DNA from: Gammaproteobacteria bacterium
GTDB lineage: Bacteria; Pseudomonadota; Gammaproteobacteria; Xanthomonadales; Xanthomonadaceae
Assembly (NCBI GenBank): GCA_030431185.1
Contig: JAUIJO010000196.1
Location: 1-5,539 of the forward strand
Direction: 5' to 3'
Length of the DNA stretch: 5,539 nucleotides
Below the pieces are notes generated by a model, which saw nothing but the letters and a program-made list of their open reading frames with translations, had not been told where the DNA came from and did not search any database. The position numbers were made by a program, and so were the translations under genes. Positions 1-5,539 of this stretch are shown piece after piece; positions within the stretch are counted from its first letter, which is position 1, and each line of letters begins with the position of its first letter.

Positions 1-990
1 GGCGTCGACATCGGCTGCGGCATGGCCGCGGTGCGCACGACGCTGCGCGCCAGCGACCTGCCCGACAACCTGGCCCTGCTGCGCGGCTCGATCGAGCGCA
101 GCGTGCCGGTCGGCAACGGCCCCGGCGGCAACCACCGCCGCGTCCCGGACAGCATCGGCACGCGACTGGCCCAGTCGGGCCTGGCCGAACGGCTGGATGC
201 GATCCGGCTCAAGCACCCGCGGATCCGCCCGGACAAGGTGGACGCGCAGGCCGGCACGCTGGGCGGCGGCAACCACTTCATCGAGATCTGCCTCGACGAG
301 TCGGACGCTGTGTGGGTGATGCTGCACTCGGGTTCGCGCGGCACCGGCAACCGGGTGGGTACGTACTTCATCGAACAGGCGCGTCGCCAGCTCGAGAAGC
401 GCGTGCTGGGCTTCCACCTGCCCGACAAGGACCTGGCCTTCTTCCTCGAGGGCGAGCCGTTGTTCGACGACTACGTCGAGGCGGTGTCCTGGGCGCAGGA
501 CTACGCCCGCACCAACCGCGAGGCCATGATGGCCCGGGTGCTGCACGAGATGCACCACCGCCTGCCGAAGTTCAGGCTCGACCGGCTGGCGGTGAACTGC
601 CACCACAACTACGTACAGCGCGAGCAGCACGGCGGGGACTCGCTGCTGGTCACCCGCAAGGGCGCGGTGAGCGCCAGGGACGGCGAACTGGGCATCATTC
701 CCGGCAGCATGGGGACGTGCAGCTACATCGTGCGCGGCAAGGGCAACGCGGACAGCTTCCACAGCTGCAGCCACGGCGCCGGCCGCGTCATGAGCCGCAC
801 CGCGGCGAGGCAGGCGATCACCCTCAAGCAGCACCGCGAGGCCACCGCGCACGTGGAATGCCGCAAGGACGCCGGGGTGATCGACGAGTCGCCGGCGGCC
901 TACAAGTCGATCGATGCGGTCATGGCCGCCCAGACCGACCTGGTCGAAGTCCTGCACACCCTGCGACAGGTCGTGTGCATCAAGGGCTGA
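1..990 (+). CDS. rtcB: RtcB family RNA-splicing ligase, 5' end outside window
   Basis: RtcB seals RNA ends carrying a 2',3'-cyclic phosphate or 3'-phosphate to 5'-OH ends, using GTP and Mn2+ through a guanylylated histidine; it acts in the cytosol in RNA repair or splicing. The frame is open from base 1 and begins inside the metal-site motif GVDIGCG (Cys codon 16-18), which lies near residue 78 in E. coli RtcB, so roughly 72 N-terminal residues are missing. The ATG at 22 lies inside this motif and is not the start. Further family motifs follow in order: GTLGGGNHFIE, LHSGSRGTGN, NCHHNYV, GSMGTCSYIVRGK, and SHGAGR, which carries the His that becomes guanylylated (codon 772-774). The C-terminus VVCIKG is the usual family ending. 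All expected Cys/His metal ligands in the visible part are present. The inferred full length, about 400 residues, fits the family. No RtcA or archease partner is visible. Confidence 0.96.
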   Translation, partial: GVDIGCGMAAVRTTLRASDLPDNLALLRGSIERSVPVGNGPGGNHRRVPDSIGTRLAQSGLAERLDAIRLKHPRIRPDKVDAQAGTLGGGNHFIEICLDESDAVWVMLHSGSRGTGNRVGTYFIEQARRQLEKRVLGFHLPDKDLAFFLEGEPLFDDYVEAVSWAQDYARTNREAMMARVLHEMHHRLPKFRLDRLAVNCHHNYVQREQHGGDSLLVTRKGAVSARDGELGIIPGSMGTCSYIVRGKGNADSFHSCSHGAGRVMSRTAARQAITLKQHREATAHVECRKDAGVIDESPAAYKSIDAVMAAQTDLVEVLHTLRQVVCIKG

Positions 991-1015
991 TCGCAGCCGC
1001 GAACGGTCCACGGCA

Positions 1016-1044
1016 GGCCGCCTCCCCGGAGGCGGCCTTTTTTT
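1016..1044 (+). terminator. Intrinsic terminator after rtcB
   Basis: A perfect GC-rich inverted repeat (GGCCGCCTC at 1016-1024, GAGGCGGCC at 1029-1037) closes a four-base loop and is followed at once by seven T residues (1038-1044). It starts 25 bases after the rtcB stop codon. This is a textbook Rho-independent terminator and implies that the following small gene has its own promoter. Confidence 0.93.
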
Positions 1045-1151
1045 GTTTGATCGCGGCTGCCGCGGGATACGCGCACCCTGCCTGGCGTACCGCCCCTTCA
1101 CCGGCGTGTCGCGCCACGCCCGCTAGGGTCGGCGCATGTGAAACACCCCGC

Positions 1152-1156
1152 AGGAG
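1152..1156 (+). promoter_or_regulatory. Ribosome binding site of the DUF3247 gene
   Basis: AGGAG lies seven bases before the ATG at 1164. It fixes the start of the small downstream gene and rules out the longer upstream reading of the same frame, which overlaps rtcB. Confidence 0.8.
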
Positions 1157-1163
1157 TGCCGTC

Positions 1164-1472
1164 ATGGGCAGGTTCGCCGAACGCATCCACACCGACCGCG
1201 CCGACATCGCCCGGCTTGAAGCCCGGATCCTGGAGCTTCCCAACGATGCGCACGTGGAGCTGACGCTCGACGACGGCAGCCGGGTACGGGGCACGGTCGC
1301 GGCACGCGCGAGCCTGCAGCTGTTCGAGGACCAGGACGGCAACGAGGGCATGAACGCCATCGTCCGGATCGAGGATCCCGCCCTCGATGCACCGGGAACC
1401 GCCGGCATGCACGATATCTGGGTGGACCGCATCGCCGACGTGCGGCGCCTGCCACGCGCCGACCCGGGCTAG
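1164..1472 (+). CDS. DUF3247 family protein, possible Sm-like fold
   Basis: This is a 102-residue soluble protein with no signal peptide or membrane segment. The order of elements, an N-terminal helix (about residues 10-25, RADIARLEARILELP) followed by strand-rich sequence (VELTLDDGSRVRGTVA, then NEGMNAIVRIED and HDIWVDRIADVRRLP), matches DUF3247, a family I know only from xanthomonads. From memory, a Xanthomonas campestris member (XC5848) was reported to have a variant Sm-like fold; the VxGTV and DGxxxxG pattern fits a small bent beta barrel. Sm folds often bind RNA, but no function is established for this family, so that is inference. The start is set by the AGGAG at 1152. The gene lies behind the rtcB terminator and is probably transcribed alone; its stop is 17 bases from that of the convergent oxidoreductase gene. 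The acidic, non-conserved-looking stretch at about residues 70-82 (PALDAPGTAG) is probably a loop insertion. Confidence 0.85.
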   Translation: MGRFAERIHTDRADIARLEARILELPNDAHVELTLDDGSRVRGTVAARASLQLFEDQDGNEGMNAIVRIEDPALDAPGTAGMHDIWVDRIADVRRLPRADPG

Positions 1473-1489
1473 GCGGACCGCGCCTCGCG

Positions 1490-2152
1490 TCAGGCCGTCC
1501 TGGCCTGCTTCGCCAGCTGCCGCAAGGCCTGCTCGAATACCTCGACCGGCTGGCCGCCCTGCACCAGGTGCTGGCCATCGAAGATCACCGAGGGAACCGC
1601 GCTGATGCCGCGGCTGGCATACAACTGCTCCTGCCTGCGCACGGCCTCGCCATGCGCATCGGACGCGAGCACGGCGCGCGCCGCGGCCTCGTCCAGTCCC
1701 GCCTCGGCGGCGACCGCGGCCAGCACCTCATGGGAGGAGACATCCCGTCCTTCGCCCTGGTAGGCGCGCAACAAGGCGTGCTTGAGGGCCCGCTGCCGGT
1801 CCAGGCCGAGCCCAGCCGCCCAGTCCAGCAGGCGATGCGCATCGAAGGTGTTGTGGATGCGCGTGCGGGAGCCGAACTCGAACCCCACCGCAGCACCGCG
1901 TTCCCGGAGGACTTCGCGATTGCGTTCCAGCTGTTGCGGCGACAGTCCGTACTTCGCGGCGAGGTGTTCGTTGGCGTCCTCGCCTTCGGCCGGCATCCGC
2001 GGATTGAGCTCGAACGGCTGGAAATGCAACTCGACCTCCACCTCCCCGCCGAGGCGTGCGATCGCCTGTTCCAGGGCATTGAGCCCGACCGCGCACCATG
2101 GGCAGGCGACGTCCGAGACGAAATCGATGCGAACCGGAACGGGGGATGTCAT
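1490..2152 (-). CDS. DsbA family oxidoreductase, FrnE type
   Basis: This 220-residue protein is a thioredoxin-fold thiol oxidoreductase or isomerase of the FrnE branch of the DsbA/HCCA-isomerase family. The first strand (VRIDFVSDVACPWC) carries the redox motif C17-P-W-C20. A helical domain follows (about 60-165, including the LSPQQLERNREVLRERGAAVGFEF region typical of FrnE). The fold resumes with GISAVPSVIFDGQ, where Pro187 is the expected cis-proline facing the active site, and GGQPVEVFEQAL, the usual family C-terminus. There is no signal peptide, so it should act in the cytosol, unlike DsbA itself. The start is supported by GGAG (2160-2163 on the complement) seven bases upstream. It is divergent from the DUF748 gene (131-base gap) and convergent with the DUF3247 gene. 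The physiological substrate cannot be read from the sequence; a role in thiol or oxidative-stress repair is inferred from the family. Confidence 0.93.
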   Translation of the reverse strand: MTSPVPVRIDFVSDVACPWCAVGLNALEQAIARLGGEVEVELHFQPFELNPRMPAEGEDANEHLAAKYGLSPQQLERNREVLRERGAAVGFEFGSRTRIHNTFDAHRLLDWAAGLGLDRQRALKHALLRAYQGEGRDVSSHEVLAAVAAEAGLDEAAARAVLASDAHGEAVRRQEQLYASRGISAVPSVIFDGQHLVQGGQPVEVFEQALRQLAKQARTA

Positions 2153-2159
2153 ATGAAGG

Positions 2160-2163
2160 CTCC
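2160..2163 (-). promoter_or_regulatory. Ribosome binding site of the DsbA-family gene
   Basis: On the complement strand GGAG lies seven bases before the ATG at 2152-2150. It supports this start over a longer upstream reading. In the 131-base divergent gap 2153-2283 I see no convincing -35/-10 pair on either strand and no strong inverted repeat. Confidence 0.7.
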
Positions 2164-2283
2164 GTGAAGGTGGCTGGAATGCGCGCGTGGCAACGTATGA
2201 ACCGATGTGGGGGTGCGTGCCGGGGCTTCAACACGGGGGCCGATCCGTCGCTTCCACGCGTTCAGTCCAAGCGGGAACCGTCC

Positions 2284-3435
2284 ATGGGATTCGTCCGCAA
2301 GCCCTGGTTCTTCATCCCGGCGCTGATCCCGCTGGCGCTGGGCCTGTACGCAATGGCCGGGTACTGGCTGGCGCCCCGGCTGATCCGCTCCGAGGCGACC
2401 GCCTTCGTCGACGAGGCGCTGGGCAAGTCGCTGGCCCTGGGCGAGATCCGGGTCGATCCGTTCCGCTTCACGCTCGACGTCCACGACCTCGCGATCGGCG
2501 AGAAGGGCCACGACAGGCCCATGGTGGCCCTGGACCACCTGTTCGCGGACCTGGAGGGCTCGTCGCTGTGGGAACGGAGCTGGAACCTGTCGCAGGTCCG
2601 CGTGGAAGGGCCGTACCTCGATGCCAGGATCCGGCCCGACGGGTCGCTCAACCTGGCCGATCTGGTGCCCCGCTCCGAGGGCCCCGACACATCCTTGCCT
2701 TCCGCACGGCTGCAGGCACTGACGGTGTCGGGCGGGCGGATCGACTTCGCCGACCACAGCCGGCGCCTGGAGCCGACCAAGACGCTGTCCCCGATCGACT
2801 TCACGCTCAAGGATTTCCGGACCACGGCGGAAGGCGGTGGCTTCAGGCTGGCGACCGCCAGCGAGGAGGGCGAACGCCTGGAATGGTCGGGCCACCTCTC
2901 GCTCCAGCCACTGGAATCCGATGGCCGGTTCACCGTCACGGGGCTCAGGGCCGACAGCGTGTACGCCTTCTTCAGCGACGCCTTGCCGATGCAGCTCACC
3001 GCGGGCAGTTTTGACCTGGGTGGTGATTACCGCTTCGAGGTCGCCCCCGGGACGGGCATGCAGTTGGAGGCCCACCTCCCGGAGATCCGGGCCGACGCGC
3101 TCGCGCTGCGGGCGCGCGACGTCGAAGACGACTGGGTCACCATCCCGGAGGCGGTCCTGCAGGGCACGCGCCTGTCCCTGCGCGAGCAGCACGTGGGCAT
3201 CGACTCGATGCGCGTCCGCGGCCTGGCGGCCTCGCTGTGGCGCGAGGCCGATGGCCGCCTGAACATCGAACGCCTGCTGGCGCCACCGGACACCCGGAGC
3301 GGCCCCGCGGCTCCGTCGGGCGACGACTGGACACTGGACCTGGACGCGGTCGCCATCGAGGCCGGCGATGTCCGGTTCGAGGATCGCATGGTCAGCCCAG
3401 CCGGGCCGTGCAGATCGAGCTGGCGGCGACCGTGA
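2284..3435 (+). CDS. DUF748 protein, N-terminal part up to the frame break
   Basis: As read, this frame encodes 383 residues; the last 10-13 or so (after RFEDRMVSPA) are out-of-frame tail ending at the TGA at 3433-3435. Residues 8-30 (WFFIPALIPLALGLYAMAGYWLA) form one hydrophobic helix after R5/K6, giving a signal anchor with the rest in the periplasm. The stretch after it (EATAFVDEALGKSLALGEIRVDPF) is the typical DUF748/AsmA beginning. Two copies of a repeated unit follow: DGSLNL at about 119 with GRIDFAD at about 152, then DGRLNI at about 323 with GDVRFED at about 361. The ATG at 2284 is preferred because it directly precedes the membrane helix; its Shine-Dalgarno is weak (GGGAA at 2273-2277). 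The frame is also open upstream, but that stretch overlaps the divergent oxidoreductase gene and does not look coding. Confidence 0.8.
   Translation: MGFVRKPWFFIPALIPLALGLYAMAGYWLAPRLIRSEATAFVDEALGKSLALGEIRVDPFRFTLDVHDLAIGEKGHDRPMVALDHLFADLEGSSLWERSWNLSQVRVEGPYLDARIRPDGSLNLADLVPRSEGPDTSLPSARLQALTVSGGRIDFADHSRRLEPTKTLSPIDFTLKDFRTTAEGGGFRLATASEEGERLEWSGHLSLQPLESDGRFTVTGLRADSVYAFFSDALPMQLTAGSFDLGGDYRFEVAPGTGMQLEAHLPEIRADALALRARDVEDDWVTIPEAVLQGTRLSLREQHVGIDSMRVRGLAASLWREADGRLNIERLLAPPDTRSGPAAPSGDDWTLDLDAVAIEAGDVRFEDRMVSPAGPCRSSWRRP
3388..3407 (+). other. Site of the frame break in the DUF748 gene
   Basis: Upstream coding sense follows codons starting at 3361 (AGDVRFEDRMVSPA); downstream sense follows codons starting at 3408 (VQIELAATVNEVAPLEV). 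Joining them needs one extra base. An added C or G within GCCGGGCC (3400-3407) gives VSPARAVQIEL or VSPAGAVQIEL, both natural-looking. Compression or run-length miscalls are common in such a C/G-only palindromic stretch. Removing two bases would also join the frames but fits the internal repeat less well. Confidence 0.75.
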
Positions 3436-5114
3436 ACGAGGTCGCGCCGCTCGAGGTGACCGGCAGCGTGGTCCCCGGCACCGTCGCCGCCGAGCTGCAG
3501 GTGGACGTGTCCCGCATGCCGATCGAGCAGGTCCGCGCCTACCTGCCCGACGTCCCCACCATCCGCCTCCAGTCGGGCATCGCCGCGGCGAAGGGGGCGC
3601 TGGTCCTTCAACCGGAAGGAGGCCCTGCGCCCGCGCTGCGCTTCAGTGGCGACGCGGCCGTCTCGGACTTCGAACTGGTCGAGGCCGGCAATGGACGCCC
3701 GTTCCTGTCGTGGGGGCAACTCGATGTCGACGGACTCGACTACACCGCCGGCCCCGATGCGCTCCGGGTCGCGACCGCGACGGTCACCCGACCCTACGCG
3801 CGGGTCATCATCGCCGAGGACCAGTCGCTCAACCTCGCCCGCCTGTTCGGCGACGCCGGGCCCGCGCCCGGGACAGCCGCCAACGCAAGCCCGGGGACGA
3901 TGCCGGTGAGCATCGCGCGACTGGCCATGAAGGCGGGCACGATGAGTTTCGCGGACTTCTCGATCGAGCCCGACTTCCAGGCCGAGATCGACGCCCTGCA
4001 GGGCAGCATCACCGGCCTGTCCACCGCGCCCCGCAGCCGCGCGAAGATCGACCTGGAGGGACAGGTCATCAACCGGTACTCGCCGGTCAGCATCAGCGGC
4101 GAGACCAACATCGCCGCCTACGACCAGTACACCGACATCCGGATGGCCTTCGAGAACATCGAACTGCCGATCTTCAATCCCTACTCCGGCCGCTGGGCCG
4201 GCTACGCGATCTCCAAGGGCAAGCTGAGCACCGAGCTCCACTACCGCATCGACGAACGGAAACTGGTCGCCGACCACCACGTGGTCGTCGACCAGCTCGA
4301 GTGGGGCGACGCCACCGGCAGCAAGGACAAGGTGTCGCTGCCGATCCGACTGGGCACGTCGTTGCTCAAGGACCGGCACGGGGTCATCGACCTCGACCTG
4401 CCGGTGACCGGCACCCTCGACGATCCCAGCTTCCGGATCGGGCCGGTGGTCTGGCAGATCATCAAGAACCTCATCGTCAAGGTGGTCACTGCGCCCTTCG
4501 CGTTCCTGGGTTCGCTGTTCGAGGGCGCGGAGGCCGCGCGCTACGTCGACTTCGAACCCGGGTCTTCCACGCTGCCCGCGACGGCCGGCGACTCGCTGGC
4601 GGCATTGTCCAAGGGACTCAACGACCGTCCGGCGCTGAACCTGGACATCCCGGCCGGCCCGGCCGACGCGACCGATGCGCAGGCCCTGCAGGAACAACGC
4701 TTCATGGCCGCGCTCGCCCGGGCCAACGGCAACGCGGCCGAGGGCACCCCGCTGGACTATGCGGGCATGGACGCCAAGGACAGGCTCGACCTGCTCGAGA
4801 CGCTGTACCGCCAGGAGACCGGCGTCAAGGCGGACCCGCCCGCGCTCGACAAGGCCGGGCTCGCGGACCAGTCCTGGTCGGAACGTCGCGCCTCGAGGCG
4901 CGAGGCCGACGTGGCCTGGCTGGAAGCGCAGCTGCGTCCCCGCTATGCGGTCGGGGACACCGAGCTGTCGCAGCTCGGGCAGGCGCGCGCGGTGGCCGTG
5001 CAGGAAGCCTTGCTGGCCAGCGGCGATCTCGACCCGACCCGCGTGTTCCTGGCCTCGGCGTTGAAGGCCGAACCCCACGACGGACGCATGCGCCTGGAAC
5101 TGGCGCTCAAGTGA
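3408..5114 (+). CDS. DUF748 protein, C-terminal part after the frame break
   Basis: This part holds the most diagnostic DUF748 sequence. Numbered on the repaired protein, the third repeat unit is DQSLNL at about 513 with GTMSFADF at about 552. The family core runs from GKLSTELHYRIDE (about 646) through LPIRLGTSLLKDRHGVIDLDLPVTGTLDDPSFRIG (from about 686) to WQIIKNLIVKVVTAPFAFLGSLF (about 724-746). The tail starts with YVDFEPGSSTLPATAG (from about 754) and ends with LSQLGQARAVAVQEALLASGDLDPTRVFL (from about 895), resembling the start and end of an OmpA-like domain spread around an insertion. If the break is real, this segment has no obvious start of its own: the first in-frame ATG after the break is at 3516, without a clear ribosome binding site. 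It would then probably not be made. Confidence 0.78.
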   Translation: MQIELAATVNEVAPLEVTGSVVPGTVAAELQVDVSRMPIEQVRAYLPDVPTIRLQSGIAAAKGALVLQPEGGPAPALRFSGDAAVSDFELVEAGNGRPFLSWGQLDVDGLDYTAGPDALRVATATVTRPYARVIIAEDQSLNLARLFGDAGPAPGTAANASPGTMPVSIARLAMKAGTMSFADFSIEPDFQAEIDALQGSITGLSTAPRSRAKIDLEGQVINRYSPVSISGETNIAAYDQYTDIRMAFENIELPIFNPYSGRWAGYAISKGKLSTELHYRIDERKLVADHHVVVDQLEWGDATGSKDKVSLPIRLGTSLLKDRHGVIDLDLPVTGTLDDPSFRIGPVVWQIIKNLIVKVVTAPFAFLGSLFEGAEAARYVDFEPGSSTLPATAGDSLAALSKGLNDRPALNLDIPAGPADATDAQALQEQRFMAALARANGNAAEGTPLDYAGMDAKDRLDLLETLYRQETGVKADPPALDKAGLADQSWSERRASRREADVAWLEAQLRPRYAVGDTELSQLGQARAVAVQEALLASGDLDPTRVFLASALKAEPHDGRMRLELALK

Positions 5115-5164
5115 GGGGTACCGGCACGGGGCCGCGCGTCCCGGCCATCGCACGGAAACGAAAA

Positions 5165-5184
5165 AACCCGGCTTTCGCCGGGTT
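5165..5184. terminator. Bidirectional hairpin terminator between convergent genes
   Basis: AACCCGGC (5165-5172) pairs with GCCGGGTT (5177-5184) around a TTTC loop (GAAA on the complement, a stable tetraloop). The A-run at 5161-5166 becomes a U-run after the stem for leftward transcripts, so termination should be strongest for the cold-shock gene. Rightward transcripts from the DUF748 gene meet only a short T-rich tail (TTCTTCC). Confidence 0.88.
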
Positions 5185-5200
5185 CTTCCTGCGGTGCGGT

Positions 5201-5218
5201 CCCCGGTTCACACCGGGG
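5201..5218. repeat. Second perfect hairpin in the cold-shock gene 3' region
   Basis: CCCCGGT (5201-5207) and ACCGGGG (5212-5218) form a seven-pair stem with a four-base loop, between the cold-shock stop codon and the terminator. No T-run adjoins it, so it is not itself a terminator. It could protect the 3' end of the short mRNA or simply be chance in GC-rich DNA. Confidence 0.5.
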
Positions 5219-5240
5219 AGCGCGATGCGGTCGGTTCGCC

Positions 5241-5450
5241 TTACAGCGCTTCGACGGCGTCGGCCTGCAGGCCCTTCTGGCCCTGGACGACGGTGAAGCT
5301 CACCTTCTGGCCTTCCTGCAGGCTCTTGAAGCCCGAGCCCTGGATCGAACGGAAATGGACGAACACGTCCTCGCCATTCTCACGGCTGATGAAGCCGAAG
5401 CCCTTGGCATCGTTGAACCACTTGACGGTTCCAGTTTCACGATCAGACAT
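5241..5450 (-). CDS. CspA-family cold-shock protein
   Basis: This 69-residue protein is a single cold-shock domain, a five-stranded OB-fold that binds single-stranded RNA/DNA and acts as an RNA chaperone, melting secondary structure and aiding translation. The nucleic-acid binding motifs are intact: RNP1 K16-GFGFI-21 and RNP2 V29-FVHF-33, together with TGTVKWFNDAKGFGFI at the N-terminus and the basic/aromatic surface W11, F18, F20, F30, H32, F33. The length is normal for the family. The start is the ATG at 5450-5448, preceded at seven bases by AGGAG; a TTG 18 bases further upstream keeps the frame but would put the ribosome binding site inside the gene. Which paralogue this is, and whether it is cold-induced, cannot be told from the protein. 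The long structured leader of E. coli cspA is not evident, though the window ends 89 bases upstream. Confidence 0.97.
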   Translation of the reverse strand: MSDRETGTVKWFNDAKGFGFISRENGEDVFVHFRSIQGSGFKSLQEGQKVSFTVVQGQKGLQADAVEAL

Positions 5451-5457
5451 TGTGTAG

Positions 5458-5462
5458 CTCCT
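5458..5462 (-). promoter_or_regulatory. Ribosome binding site of the cold-shock gene
   Basis: On the complement strand AGGAG lies seven bases before the ATG at 5450. It decides between this start and the in-frame TTG at 5468-5466. Confidence 0.82.
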
Positions 5463-5473
5463 GTACAAACAGA

Positions 5474-5479
5474 TTTATA
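5474..5479 (-). promoter_or_regulatory. Possible -10 element of the cold-shock gene
   Basis: On the complement strand TATAAA stands out as an AT-rich patch in GC-rich DNA, 23 bases before the start codon. It would place the transcript start near 5467 and give a leader of only about 17 bases. No good -35 is found at 16-18 bases (the bases there read GCCTCT or similar). A small dyad (GCCG-AAA-CGGC, 5484-5494) lies just upstream. Weak support. Confidence 0.3.
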
Positions 5480-5539
5480 GGCCGCCGAAACGGCAGAGAG
5501 GCTGGTTGCAAGGAGCAAGCGAGGCGCACGATGGGTGGA

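Larger units (their letters stand above)
2284..5114 (+). pseudogene. DUF748 (AsmA-like) envelope protein gene, frame broken once
   Basis: This is one large gene split by a single frame change at about 3388-3407. Frame 1 is coding from 2284 and frame 3 from about 3408 to the TGA at 5112. Adding one base near 3400-3407 gives a continuous protein of about 943 residues, in the size range of DUF748 proteins. The family belongs to the AsmA-like group of inner-membrane-anchored, mainly periplasmic proteins; relatives such as TamB, YhdP and YdbH are linked to lipid transport to, or homeostasis of, the outer membrane. The role of DUF748 members themselves is poorly defined. Both sides keep family motifs, normal codon use and no other stop, so the break is either very recent or a sequencing/assembly error in the GC-rich run CCCAGCCGGGCC (3396-3407). 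No canonical slippery heptamer is present, so programmed frameshifting is unlikely. The gene probably forms its own transcription unit, ending at the hairpin at 5165-5184. Confidence 0.85.

Noticed and set aside
1125..1140. Possible -10 (TAGGGT) before the DUF3247 gene
   Set aside because: A poor match, with no -35 at acceptable spacing; such hexamers are common by chance.
312..1163. Upstream extension of the DUF3247 frame into rtcB, giving a 386-codon frame
   Set aside because: The extension is R/G/A/P-rich shadow sequence overlapping the intact RtcB frame. The ATG at 1164 with AGGAG before it is clearly the start.
2153..2283. Small gene or operator in the divergent gap
   Set aside because: No start codon with ribosome binding site and coding-like sequence, and no inverted repeat beyond what is expected by chance.
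3385..3412. Programmed ribosomal frameshift in the DUF748 gene
   Set aside because: No X-XXY-YYZ slippery heptamer, no hungry or stop codon at the site, and the first product would end 10 or so residues later with no known use. A missing base is simpler.
3027..5153. A 708-codon open frame on the minus strand opposite the DUF748 gene
   Set aside because: Its product is low-complexity (rich in G, R, V, D, L) with no recognisable domain. It is the expected antisense shadow of a high-GC coding frame; the plus strand carries the family motifs.
5201..5218. tRNA T-arm or integrase attachment remnant (CCCCGGTTCA...)
   Set aside because: The loop is six rather than seven bases when paired as a T-arm. 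No anticodon or D-arm or acceptor partner lies nearby, and no integrase is present.
5451..5468. Longer cold-shock protein starting at TTG (5468-5466)
   Set aside because: It would add MYRSYT, absent from the family, and place the strong AGGAG inside the coding region.

Overview
The window looks like ordinary chromosomal DNA from a GC-rich gammaproteobacterium, most likely a member of the Xanthomonadaceae/Lysobacteraceae (Lysobacter, Luteimonas, Stenotrophomonas or Xanthomonas type). The main clue is a DUF3247 protein, a small family I know only from this group. The strong G/C third-position bias and a DUF748 envelope protein agree with this. I see no mobile element, CRISPR array, tRNA, rRNA or sign of recent transfer.

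Layout, left to right. (1) 1-990 (+): the 3' four-fifths of rtcB, the GTP-dependent RNA ligase, cut by the window's left edge and closed by a strong intrinsic terminator at 1016-1044. (2) 1164-1472 (+): a 102-residue DUF3247 protein with a good ribosome binding site. (3) 1490-2152 (-): a cytosolic FrnE-type DsbA-family thiol oxidoreductase with a CPWC active site, converging on the DUF3247 gene with only 17 bases between stop codons. (4) 2284-5114 (+): a large DUF748 (AsmA-like) envelope protein, divergent from the oxidoreductase. Its reading frame is broken once, near 3388-3407, by what looks like a single missing base. Restoring one base gives a continuous protein of about 943 residues. (5) 5241-5450 (-): a 69-residue CspA-family cold-shock protein, converging on the DUF748 gene across a bidirectional hairpin terminator at 5165-5184.

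The genes do not form one operon: the strands run +, +, -, +, - and terminators separate the units. Functionally the window is a housekeeping mix: RNA repair (RtcB), RNA chaperoning (cold-shock protein), thiol redox chemistry (DsbA family), envelope homeostasis (DUF748) and one lineage-restricted small protein. I found no new multi-gene system. The points most worth checking are the DUF748 frame break, the three-fold internal repeat in that protein which helps place the break, and the little-characterised DUF3247 gene.
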